From contig JAWKUN010000005.1 in NCBI GenBank assembly GCA_041398565.1, positions 744,001-808,000 on the forward strand: a DNA stretch of 64,000 nucleotides, written 5' to 3'. Position numbers and translations under genes: made by a program. This document shows positions 26,791 to 35,170 of the stretch, piece by piece (position 1 is the stretch's first letter; every line of letters begins with the position of its first letter). Source of the stretch: DATGPD01 sp041398565 (lineage in GTDB: Bacteria > Planctomycetota > UBA1135 > UBA2386). The notes under the pieces are model-generated. The model did no database searches, was not told where the DNA came from, and saw nothing but the letters and a program-made list of their open reading frames with translations.

Positions 26791-28500
26791 ATGACCGACC
26801 TCAAGCAACATCTCCTGGCTCGCCTGGCGGCGCTGACGCCGCCCGACACCATCGCCCTGCAATTGCCGAAGGACCGAAAGTTCGGCGACGTGGCTCTCGC
26901 GTGCTTCTCGATCGCCAAGGCCAAGGGCGAACCGCCGCCGAAGGTCGCGGCCGAGATCGCGGCGGCGATGACCCCGGACGCAGTGGTCGAGAGCGCCACC
27001 GCGACCGGCCCCTTCGTCAACTTCCGCTACCGGCGCTCGGCGCTGGCCGACGCGTCGGTGGGCGCCGCCCTGCGCGGCGAAGCACCTTTCGGGCCGTGGC
27101 CGAAGACCGGCAAGAGCGTCGTCATCGACTTCAGCTCGCCCAACATCGCCAAGCCGTTCCACATCGGTCACCTGCGCTCGACCGTGATCGGCGCGGCGCT
27201 GGTGCGTCTCAACCGCCACGTCGGTCACGCCGTGCACGGCATCAACCACCTCGGCGACTGGGGCGCGCAGTTCGGCAAGATCATGACCGCCTGGCTGCAC
27301 TGGGGCTCGGACGAGGCCCTGGCGAAGAGCCCGATGCGCCACTTGTTCGAGATCTACGTGCGCTACGGCAAGGAGGCGAAGGAGAACCCGACGTTGGACG
27401 CCGAGAGCGCCGAGCACTTCCGCAAGCTCGAGACCGGCGACGACAACGACGAGCGCCGGCTCTGGCAGAGGTTGCGCGACGTGTCGCTGAAGGCCTTCCA
27501 GGGGCCCTATCGCCGCCTCAATGTCACCTTCGACCACTTCACCGGCGAGAGTTTCTACGAGGACAAGATGGAGGCGGCGATCGCGCGCGTGCGCGACGCC
27601 GGTGTGCTGACGCTTTCGGACGGAGCCGAAGTGGTGGAGCTGAAGGACGTCGGCATCGACGCTCCGTGCATCCTGCGCAAGAGCGACGGCACCACGATCT
27701 ACGCCACCCGCGACCTGGCGGCGATCTTCTACCGTGTCGACACCTTCCACTTCGACCGCGCCCTCTACGTCGTCGGCCACGAGCAGCGCTTGCACTTCGA
27801 GCAGCTCAAGGCAGTGCTGGCGAAGATGGGGCTCGGCGACCTGGCGGCGCGCATCGAACACGTGCCCTTCGGTTTGGTGCTGGCGAAGGACGAGGCCGGC
27901 AAGTGGGGCAAGTTCGCCACCCGCACCGGCAACGCGGTGTTCCTCGACGAAGTGCTCGACGAGGCGGTGGCCAACACCGAGCGCATCATCGCCGAGAAGA
28001 ACCCCGACCTGCCGAACAAGGATCAGGTCGCCGAGCAGATCGGCGTGTCGGCGATCGTGTTCAACGACCTCAAGAACGCACGCATCAAGGACGTCAAGTT
28101 CGACTGGGACCTGATGCTCAACTTCGACGGCGAGACCGGCCCGTACGTGCAGTACGCCGTGGCGCGCCTGTCGAGCATCCTGCGCAAGGCCGAGGGCGAT
28201 GTCCCCGCCACTCCGGCCGACATCGACTGGGCGCTGCTCGCCGACGCCGAGCACGTGTGCCTATCCTTGCTCGAGTTCGGCCCCACCCTGCAGCGCGCGG
28301 TCGACGCCTGCGAGCCGAGCGAGCTGACGACCTTCCTCATCCGCCTGGCCGGCGACGTGCACTCGTACCTGCGCGACCACCACGTGCTGTCGGCCGACCC
28401 TCCGGTCAAGCGCGCCCGCCTGGCACTGGTGCTGGCGGCGCGCGACGTCCTGCGCGACGGCCTGGCGCTGCTGGGAGTGGCGGCGCCCGAGGAGATGTAG
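26791..28500 (+). CDS. argS: Arginyl-tRNA synthetase
   Basis: 569 residues, a normal length for class Ia ArgRS, which charges tRNA-Arg in the cytoplasm. The N-terminal tRNA-recognition domain is followed by the HIGH motif in KPFHIGHLRST near residue 130, the arginine-binding LGDWGAQFGK, and TRTGNAV in place of KMSK, as usual for this enzyme. The C-terminal anticodon-binding helices contain YVQYAVARLSSILRKA. ATG 26791 fits the conserved N-terminus. No T-box or leader peptide was seen in the 272 nt upstream. Confidence 0.95.
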   Translation: MTDLKQHLLARLAALTPPDTIALQLPKDRKFGDVALACFSIAKAKGEPPPKVAAEIAAAMTPDAVVESATATGPFVNFRYRRSALADASVGAALRGEAPFGPWPKTGKSVVIDFSSPNIAKPFHIGHLRSTVIGAALVRLNRHVGHAVHGINHLGDWGAQFGKIMTAWLHWGSDEALAKSPMRHLFEIYVRYGKEAKENPTLDAESAEHFRKLETGDDNDERRLWQRLRDVSLKAFQGPYRRLNVTFDHFTGESFYEDKMEAAIARVRDAGVLTLSDGAEVVELKDVGIDAPCILRKSDGTTIYATRDLAAIFYRVDTFHFDRALYVVGHEQRLHFEQLKAVLAKMGLGDLAARIEHVPFGLVLAKDEAGKWGKFATRTGNAVFLDEVLDEAVANTERIIAEKNPDLPNKDQVAEQIGVSAIVFNDLKNARIKDVKFDWDLMLNFDGETGPYVQYAVARLSSILRKAEGDVPATPADIDWALLADAEHVCLSLLEFGPTLQRAVDACEPSELTTFLIRLAGDVHSYLRDHHVLSADPPVKRARLALVLAARDVLRDGLALLGVAAPEEM

Positions 28501-28712
28501 AGGCCGCTGCGGAACTCGGTTTCGGAAATCCTGGCGCTGGCGATGAGCCTCGCCGATTCCCTCGACCGTCCTCGCGACTTCGGCTGTTACGCCTCGCTCG
28601 GCCACTGCTATCCGTCGCGTCGCCCCCCTGTCTCGGCATCCGGCACTGAGAACGACCCCGAGGGTCTCTGGAGCCGAGAACCCCCGCCCCCGTCTCGAAC
28701 GGTGCCCAACCG

Positions 28713-31391
28713 ATGCGCCATCTCGCCTTCCTCGTTCCGATTCTGGCCGCGTGGAGCGGCTCCGGCCGCGCCCAGACTCTGCTGGCCGACTTGGCTCCCG
28801 GCAGCAACGTCGTCTTCCCCCTGTCGATGCGACCATTGACGAGCACGCCGAGCTTCGCGCTGTTCGTCGACAACGACCTGGTGATCTGGCGGAGCGACGG
28901 CACCACGGCCGGTACCGTCGCCAGCATCGATTCGGTCAGCGGCTGGACCGACGGGACCGCAACGTCGTCCTTCGCCTTCCTCTTGAGCGGGTGCCTCAAC
29001 GGCCGCTCCCTCTGGCGCACGGACGGCACGAACGCCGGCACCGAAGAGATCGCGGCCTTCGGCAGCGTCGAAGCGTTCGTCGGCCTGTCGACGCGGGTGG
29101 TGCTCGCCGCGACAGCGGTGGGCGGCAGCAGCTCGGAGCTCTGGGCCGTCGAGCCGGACGGACGGACCGTCGTGCGTCTGGGCGTCGGCATCACCGGGAC
29201 CGGAACGCGCCTGGTCGCCGCACACGGGCGCGCCTTCTTCAACTCGGCCGGCCAGCTCTGGGAAACCGACGGCACGGCGGCGGCCACCCGCCAGCTCACG
29301 CGCGACGGCTCGGTCGAGGCCATCCTGCCGACGCGGCGCGGGCTCGGCCTGCTCGAGTCGGTGGGGACCTCGAAGCGGGTCCGCTACTGGGCGCTCGACG
29401 GTTCGCTGAACGTGCTGTCCACCGCAGCAACCCGCCTGGTGGGCGCGACCGGCGACTACCTGGTGTTCGCCGAGCCGGGCAGCGGCATCAACACGCGCGT
29501 CCTCGCCAGCGATGGCCTCGGGCCTGTGCGCTTGGTCAGCGACACTGCCCAACTCCTGAACAGCCGGGCATCCAGCGGCGACCTGTACCTGTTGCTGGGC
29601 ACGGGCGGCGCGTACTCGATCGCGGTCACCGACGGTGGCCCCGCCGTGCCCCTCACCAACGTCGGCAACGTGACCCTGTTGGGCACGCACGAAGGCGCGC
29701 TCCTGTTCGAGAATGCATTCGACCCTGCGGTCTACGCGCTCGACCGGAGCGGTCTCCGGCTCCTGGTCGTGGGCGCCCGCGGCTCGTTGCTGGGCTCGAC
29801 GCCCCGCGGCACGCTGCTGCAGCTCTCGACCCTGGACAGCGTGGAGATCAGCGTGCTCGACGCGGCCGGGTTGCACTCGCTGCGCCAGCTTCCGACCGGC
29901 ACCCCGCTCGGTTCGTTGCCGCCGGCGCGCACCGACGACCTCCCCGGAGCCGCGAGCCGGGGTGGGATCGCCCTGCTCACCGTGCCGTTCGGCGGGTTTG
30001 CCGGCATCTGGAGGACCGACGGCACACCGGAGGGGACATCGAGGCTGGTGCCTGCGAGCTACGGCGAAGTCGTCGCCGGGCCCCGGCGCTTCTACTTCAG
30101 CACCGGTTCGCGCCTGTACGAGTCCGACGGCACGCCGGCCGGAACCGTGCTCCTCCGCGACGCCTCACCGTACGGCGTGCGCAACCTCACCGTGGCCGGT
30201 GATGGGGTCGTCGCCGTGTTCGCTCGGCAAGGAGCCGACGAGATCCTGCGCGTCGGGGCCGACCGGGTGGTTCACCAGTTGCCGCTGTCTCGGTCCAACC
30301 TGTCAGTCCGCGGCCTCACGGTCGGCGACCTCGGGGTCTACGTGTCGGTGCGCGACGGCGCCGATGGCGCCCTCGAGCGCGTGCGGCCCAATGCCACCGC
30401 CGCCGAACGCTTCGCGACCTTCCCTGGCACGGGTGCTGCCCCCGTGCTCGTGGGCAGCCTGGGCGGGAAGATCGTGGCCGGCGCCGCGGGCTTGGTGGCC
30501 GTGCGCGAAGCCGACGGCGCGCAGACGGTGCTGAACGCGACGCAGCCGACGCTGGCGCGCAAGGCGAGCACGCTCGCGTACTATCACGCCGCCGATGGCC
30601 TGTGGCGCACCGACGGGACCACCGGCGGCACGTTCCGCCTGACCTCGGTACTGCCCTTGGAACCGAGGCTGGCCGGCGAGCGGCTGTTCTTCAGAGGCAC
30701 GGACGGGCAGGGTAGCGAGCCCTGGGTCAGCGACGGCACGCTGGCGGGGACGCATCGGATTGCCGACCTGCAGCCCGGTGCGTGCGATTCGTACCCAACC
30801 GACTTCGCGGCTGCCGGCGACAGCGGCCACGTCGTGTTCGCCGCGACGACGCCGTTGGGGCAGCGACAGCTCTGGAGCAGCGATGGCACCGCTGCAGGGA
30901 CCAGGCTGGTCGGCCGGGTACGCGCTCTGGGCAGTTCCAATCCAGGGCGGCCGATTGCGGTCGGCAATCGCATCGTTGCCTGGGCCGACGACGGTATCCA
31001 CGGCATGGAACCGTGGGCGTTCGACGCGAGGCCGATCGGGGCCTACCAGCAGCAGGTGCTGTCCGCGTCCTGCGGCCGGACCATCACGCTGCTGGCGGCG
31101 CCACGCCTCGGCGCCGCCGGCTTCGGCTTCGAGACGCCGAGCACCAGCGTCGCCGCCGCAGCCTTCCTCGGTGTCCGCGCGACCACTGCGACGCTGCCTG
31201 GCCTGACCGCGTGCGAACTGCGCGTTGCCGACATCTTCACCGTGCTCGCACCGCAGCGCACCGCCACCACCGAGCGGATCGCCCTCCCCATCCCCGCCGA
31301 CCCGGCGCTGGTGGGACTCACCCTGGTGGCGCAGTTCGCCGACCTGCGCCTGAGCCTGAGCGACGCGCTCTACGTCGTAGTCGGGCGGTAG
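28713..31391 (+). CDS. Secreted ELWxxDGTxxGT-repeat protein
   Basis: 892 residues with signal peptide (MRHLAFLVPILAAWSGSGRAQ). At least eight copies of the beta-propeller-like repeat LWxTDGTxxGT are visible, for example IWRSDGTTAGTV, LWRTDGTNAGTE, LYESDGTPAGTV and LWSSDGTAAGTR. The repeats occur in secreted proteins of several phyla and have no proven role. The last 120 residues form a separate domain (ELRVADIFTVL ... LPIPADPALVGLTLVAQF) related to the C-terminal domain of other secreted proteins here. There is no clear promoter in the 212 nt upstream. Confidence 0.85.
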   Translation: MRHLAFLVPILAAWSGSGRAQTLLADLAPGSNVVFPLSMRPLTSTPSFALFVDNDLVIWRSDGTTAGTVASIDSVSGWTDGTATSSFAFLLSGCLNGRSLWRTDGTNAGTEEIAAFGSVEAFVGLSTRVVLAATAVGGSSSELWAVEPDGRTVVRLGVGITGTGTRLVAAHGRAFFNSAGQLWETDGTAAATRQLTRDGSVEAILPTRRGLGLLESVGTSKRVRYWALDGSLNVLSTAATRLVGATGDYLVFAEPGSGINTRVLASDGLGPVRLVSDTAQLLNSRASSGDLYLLLGTGGAYSIAVTDGGPAVPLTNVGNVTLLGTHEGALLFENAFDPAVYALDRSGLRLLVVGARGSLLGSTPRGTLLQLSTLDSVEISVLDAAGLHSLRQLPTGTPLGSLPPARTDDLPGAASRGGIALLTVPFGGFAGIWRTDGTPEGTSRLVPASYGEVVAGPRRFYFSTGSRLYESDGTPAGTVLLRDASPYGVRNLTVAGDGVVAVFARQGADEILRVGADRVVHQLPLSRSNLSVRGLTVGDLGVYVSVRDGADGALERVRPNATAAERFATFPGTGAAPVLVGSLGGKIVAGAAGLVAVREADGAQTVLNATQPTLARKASTLAYYHAADGLWRTDGTTGGTFRLTSVLPLEPRLAGERLFFRGTDGQGSEPWVSDGTLAGTHRIADLQPGACDSYPTDFAAAGDSGHVVFAATTPLGQRQLWSSDGTAAGTRLVGRVRALGSSNPGRPIAVGNRIVAWADDGIHGMEPWAFDARPIGAYQQQVLSASCGRTITLLAAPRLGAAGFGFETPSTSVAAAAFLGVRATTATLPGLTACELRVADIFTVLAPQRTATTERIALPIPADPALVGLTLVAQFADLRLSLSDALYVVVGR

Positions 31392-31496
31392 GGTCGTCGG
31401 GCGGAGGGGCAGCGACACCGAGCCCCTTGCGAGCCCGCGGCCGCCGAGCGCCGGCGCTGCAGGTGGCTCCGCTGTGCCGCGCGGAAACGGGTGGGC

Positions 31497-31502
31497 TAGC
31501 AT
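31497..31502 (+). promoter_or_regulatory. TANNNT -10 element for rsgA
   Basis: TAGCAT overlaps the in-frame ATG at 31501, so that ATG cannot be on a transcript starting 6-7 nt later. The GTG at 31513, 10 nt downstream, is the likelier start. Confidence 0.4.
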
Positions 31503-31512
31503 GGCCCGCCTC

Positions 31513-32664
31513 GTGAGCCGCGACCAGAGTCCAGAAGAGAAGCAGCGTCAGCTCGAGCGCTTCCGCCGCGGCATGCTCCACCACGTCGGGCACGACGAGG
31601 AACGGCGCCGCAAGCGCACCTCGAAGCAGCGGCGAGCAGCGCGCGGCGGGTCGACGCCGCGTGCGCGGACCTGGAGCGACGACGAGCTGCCGTTCGAGAA
31701 GATCGTGCGCGGCCCACAGACGGTGGTCTGCGGCACGACGAGCCCTGCCGACGCGGGGGCAGCCGGCCTGCCGCAGGCCATGGTCGCCGCCGTGCACCAC
31801 GGTCGCGTGCACCTCGACAACGGCGAGGTGGCACGTGTCTCGGGACGCTTGTGCGTCGACCCGTCGTTCCGACTGGCCGTCGGCGACGTGGTCGCCTACG
31901 CGACCACCGACGGACCGGCCCGCATCGAAGCGCGGTTGCCGCGACGCACGTGGTTGGCGCGCCCCGACCCTGGCAACGTCCACCGCGAGCTGGTCCTGGC
32001 CGCCAACGTCGACCTCGGCGTGATCGTGGTGGCCGCCAAGGACCCGCCCCTGCGCCCGGGCCTGATCGACCGCATGCTCCTGGCGCTGGCACGCGGTGGC
32101 GTCGCCGCCGTCGTCTGCGTGAACAAGATCGACCTGCTGGCGACCGACGAGCGGACGGAGCTCACCCGCACCCTGGCGGCCTACGTCGACCTCGGCGCTG
32201 CGGTCGTCACCTGCGCCGCCAAGGACGGCGAGGGCATCGAGATCTTGCGCCGATCTCTCGCCGGCAAGACCTGCGTGTTCGTCGGTCACTCCGGCGTCGG
32301 CAAGTCGTCGCTGCTCAACGCACTCGACCCAGGCGGCACGCGCGCCGTCGGTGCCGTGCGCGCCTACGACGGCAGGGGGCGACACACGACGACCTCGTCG
32401 AGCCTGCGGCAGCTCGGCGACGGCACGCGCGTGATCGACACCCCCGGCGTGCGCTCCTTCGGGCTGGACGCGGTCGACCCCGTCGAGCTGAGGGCGAGCT
32501 TCGCCGAGTTCGACGCGTTTCTCGGTCGCTGCCGATTCCGCGACTGCCTCCACTGGCACGAACCCGACTGTGCCGTGCGGGAGGCGGCTGCAGACGGCGA
32601 CCTTCCGCCGCTTCGCTACGCTTCCTACCTGCGTATCCTCGAGAGCACCCGCCAAGAAGGCTGA
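31513..32664 (+). CDS. rsgA: Ribosome small subunit-dependent GTPase A
   Basis: 383 residues from GTG 31513. RsgA checks late 30S subunit maturation. It shows the circularly permuted GTPase order: G4 CVNKIDLL, G5-like TCAAKDGEG, then G1 GHSGVGKSS and G3 DTPGVRSF, with the zinc motif CRFRDCLHWHEPDC near the C-terminus. An OB fold precedes the GTPase domain. The N-terminal 40 residues are a highly basic extension (EEKQRQLERFRRG, ERRRKRTSKQRRAARGG) likely to contact rRNA. The upstream ATG at 31501 is less likely because it lies within the -10 hexamer. Confidence 0.92.
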   Translation: MSRDQSPEEKQRQLERFRRGMLHHVGHDEERRRKRTSKQRRAARGGSTPRARTWSDDELPFEKIVRGPQTVVCGTTSPADAGAAGLPQAMVAAVHHGRVHLDNGEVARVSGRLCVDPSFRLAVGDVVAYATTDGPARIEARLPRRTWLARPDPGNVHRELVLAANVDLGVIVVAAKDPPLRPGLIDRMLLALARGGVAAVVCVNKIDLLATDERTELTRTLAAYVDLGAAVVTCAAKDGEGIEILRRSLAGKTCVFVGHSGVGKSSLLNALDPGGTRAVGAVRAYDGRGRHTTTSSSLRQLGDGTRVIDTPGVRSFGLDAVDPVELRASFAEFDAFLGRCRFRDCLHWHEPDCAVREAAADGDLPPLRYASYLRILESTRQEG

Positions 32665-32725
32665 GGCACCGAGAGAGCGCGAGCAGGGCGACACGACGCC
32701 CGCGTCGGCGCAACTCGACTCGGGT

Positions 32726-34468
32726 TCAGCGCGATGCGCGCAGGACCAGGCCGCGGACGCTCTGGCCGAGCGTCAAGGTGACCGGCGTCGCATCATCGAT
32801 GCTGGCGACACCGTCGGTCGCCAGCACGCGGAAGGTGCCGGCCTGGCCCCACTCCAGCGCGAACGACCCGTCGGCGCGACTGGTGGTGAGAGGCAGAAGC
32901 GGCAGGAGCAGGCCCTCGCACACGACGCGTCCAGGCAGCCCTTCCGGCACCGGTGCCTCGTCACCGAGCAACTGGACAGGCACGCCGGCGCGCGGCTGGT
33001 TGTCGGGACCGACGACCCGCCCTTCGACCGACGCCGAGACGCCCGCCTGCACGCGCGCCGCGGCTTCGCTCGGCCACAGGTCGCACGGGTAGCTTTCTTG
33101 CACGTCGCGGATGACCTCGACCCAGGTCAACGACCCCGTCGCCTTCACCACCAGCTCCGGCACGTCCGCCACGGTCGACAGCTCGAACACGCCGTCGGCT
33201 CCGGTCTTGGTCTCGACCTCGACGTCGAAGCCCTGACGCAGCAAGACGGTCGCGCCGGCGATGGGCGCGGCTGCCGGCCGGCGGCGCACCACACCGCGGA
33301 CCAGTCGCACCGGACGCGGCGTGAGGGTGAGGCGGTTCTGCGAGCCGGGAGCCAGCGCCGCGGTCACGTCGCGGTAGCGGCGGCTCGTGGCGACGACGCT
33401 CACGCTCGGTGACGCCACCGGGCCAAGCCGAAACTCGCCGGATGCATCCGTCTCGGTCTCGCTCAACACGGACGCGGCTGGCTCGGCGAGGCGCACGGTG
33501 ACACCCGCTACCGGCCGGCCGTCGCTGGCGTCGACGGCAGTGCCGGCGACGAAGCGACCCGGCAGCAGGCGCACGTCGAAGGGACCCGGCCCTCCGGCAG
33601 CCACGTGCACCACGGCTTCCCCGGCGAGCAGCGCGGCACGCGCTACCGCCAGCACGCGGTAGCGACCGGCTGCGACGAAGCGCAGCTCCGCACGACCGTC
33701 GGGCGCCTCGAACACGCGCCCGTTGCTCTGCACGCCGAGGTGCAGCAGCGGTCCCGCGACCCCGGGCAGGAGCTGCACGGCCACGTTCTGCTGCCAAGCA
33801 CGGGCGATGTCGGCGTCGACGCGCGCCCCCGAGGCCAAGCGTGCGCTGGGAAACGACATCGCGGTCGGCGGCGGTTCGTCCAGACAAGCGACCGTGAACG
33901 CCACGCCACTGTCCACCTCGGCGCCGTCCTGATCGAGGAAACGCAAGGCACATGGAAGGGTGAAGTCGTCGCGACGCAGCGCGATGTCGACGAGCTCGTC
34001 GCTGCCGGCAGCGGCCGCCAAGGCCGCGTCGTCGGCATCACCCGCGGTCGGCAACTTCGCCAGGTAGCCCTCGGCAACGACGGCGATCGTGCCGCCGTGC
34101 GCGTGCGCGAGCGTGACGATCCCGTCGGCACCGGCCCTCTGCGGCTGACGCCGGCCAACGATGTCGAACACCACCGCCCCCGCCAGCGGATCGCCGGTGC
34201 CGGCATCGACGATCCGCACCCGCACTGCCGCCGGCTCGGTCGGTACCGCAGCTGCGACCGCGTCCCGGCGCTCGGCCTCGAAGTTGGGGCGCTCGTCGAC
34301 GCGCGCCGCCATCCGCGCCGCCAACTCGCGCTGCACCTCCGCGCTCAGCGGCGGCTGCGCCGGCAGCAGAGTCTCTGGCTCGCCGGGCGCGCGCCACAGG
34401 CTGATACCGACGGCGACGAGGATCGCCGCAGCCAGGACGACGGCGATCGTGGCGAGCCGACGCTTCAC
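32726..34468 (-). CDS. Membrane-anchored carboxypeptidase-regulatory-like protein
   Basis: 580 residues. An N-terminal helix (LATIAVVLAAAILVAVGISLW) anchors a long extracytoplasmic part built of several carboxypeptidase-regulatory-like (transthyretin-fold) repeats: VRIVDAGTGDPLAGAVVF, VDASDGRPVAGVTVRLAEP, VRRRPAAAPIAGATVLL and VVGPDNQPRAGVPVQLLG. No enzyme domain is attached. Start is GTG 34468, overlapping the stop of a 51-residue small gene (GTGA), which implies coupled translation. It converges on rsgA with a 61-nt gap. Confidence 0.82.
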   Translation of the reverse strand: MKRRLATIAVVLAAAILVAVGISLWRAPGEPETLLPAQPPLSAEVQRELAARMAARVDERPNFEAERRDAVAAAVPTEPAAVRVRIVDAGTGDPLAGAVVFDIVGRRQPQRAGADGIVTLAHAHGGTIAVVAEGYLAKLPTAGDADDAALAAAAGSDELVDIALRRDDFTLPCALRFLDQDGAEVDSGVAFTVACLDEPPPTAMSFPSARLASGARVDADIARAWQQNVAVQLLPGVAGPLLHLGVQSNGRVFEAPDGRAELRFVAAGRYRVLAVARAALLAGEAVVHVAAGGPGPFDVRLLPGRFVAGTAVDASDGRPVAGVTVRLAEPAASVLSETETDASGEFRLGPVASPSVSVVATSRRYRDVTAALAPGSQNRLTLTPRPVRLVRGVVRRRPAAAPIAGATVLLRQGFDVEVETKTGADGVFELSTVADVPELVVKATGSLTWVEVIRDVQESYPCDLWPSEAAARVQAGVSASVEGRVVGPDNQPRAGVPVQLLGDEAPVPEGLPGRVVCEGLLLPLLPLTTSRADGSFALEWGQAGTFRVLATDGVASIDDATPVTLTLGQSVRGLVLRASR

Positions 34469-34620
34469 GACTTCTCGGGAGCCACGCTGGTGGCGACGCG
34501 ACCGTGCCCCGGCGCAGCGAGCTTGCCGTCGAGGTTCTCGGCGAAGGCCGAAGTCGATGGTGGCGCGCTCCGGCTGGCATCGACCAGCAGCGGCGCACAG
34601 AACGACGGCCCGTGTCTCAT
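34465..34620 (-). CDS. Small protein (51 aa) coupled to the membrane-anchored protein
   Basis: ATG at 34620 opens a 51-codon frame with strongly G/C-ending codons; it begins MRHGPSFCAPLLVDASR and ends VAPEKS. Its TGA overlaps the GTG start of the downstream gene (GTGA), and ACAAT lies 6 nt before its ATG as a possible -10. No homology recognised and no membrane segment. It may be a real small protein or a leader whose translation opens the downstream start. Confidence 0.5.
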   Translation of the reverse strand: MRHGPSFCAPLLVDASRSAPPSTSAFAENLDGKLAAPGHGRVATSVAPEKS

Positions 34621-34669
34621 GTCGGCATTGTGCCGCATCGGCGACGATTGCGTGCGAAGCGCAAGTCCC

Positions 34670-35119
34670 TCAGCCCGAGACCTTCTTGAGCTCGGCCTGG
34701 ACGTCGCGGCCGTCGGCCAGACCCTTGTAGCGCGCCATCCACTCCTTCATGAAGCGGCCACCGTCGCTCGGGCCGGCGTAGCCGACCTCGGCGGCCAAGG
34801 CGCGAACCTTCTCGGCCAAGTCCGCGGGCGACAGCTTCTGCGGCAGGTAGGCCTCGATCACGGCGACTTCGGCGCGCTCGCGCTCGGCGATCTCGTTGCG
34901 ACCGGCTGCCTCGGCCTGCGCGACGGTGTCCTTGCGCATCTTCACCGCCTTCTCGAGGATGGCCTGCTCCTCGGCGTCGTCGAGGTCGTCCTTCTGCTTG
35001 TCGATCTGCTGCGCCTTGATCGCCGCGATCAGCATGCGCAGCACCTGCAGCCGGTCCTTGTCGCCCGCCTTGAGCGACGCCTTCATGTCATCGGTGATCC
35101 GCGCGAGCAGCTTGCCCAT
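34670..35119 (-). CDS. GatB/YqeY domain protein
   Basis: 149 residues, full length for the family. The helical YqeY-type protein matches the tail domain of GatB, the subunit of the tRNA-dependent amidotransferase, and is thought to bind tRNA. Typical sequence: LQVLRMLIAAIKAQQIDK near residue 30, AEVAVIEAYLPQKLS, and DGGRFMKEWMARYKGLADGRDVQ near the end. GAGGCAGGA lies before ATG 35119. It is downstream of gyrA on the same strand, separated by gene-end repeat copy 3. Confidence 0.88.
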   Translation of the reverse strand: MGKLLARITDDMKASLKAGDKDRLQVLRMLIAAIKAQQIDKQKDDLDDAEEQAILEKAVKMRKDTVAQAEAAGRNEIAERERAEVAVIEAYLPQKLSPADLAEKVRALAAEVGYAGPSDGGRFMKEWMARYKGLADGRDVQAELKKVSG

Positions 35120-35133
35120 GGTGTCCTGCCTCG

Positions 35134-35170
35134 AAGTAACAGGGTGGAGCCAGGCTCCACCCTGTGGAAT
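35134..35170. repeat. Gene-end inverted repeat, copy 3 (right arm shortened)
   Basis: Arms AAGTAACAGGGTGGAG and CTCCACCCTGT with a CCAGG loop. The outer five bases of the right arm are changed and touch the gyrA stop codon. An 11-bp stem remains between gyrA and the YqeY gene. Confidence 0.8.
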
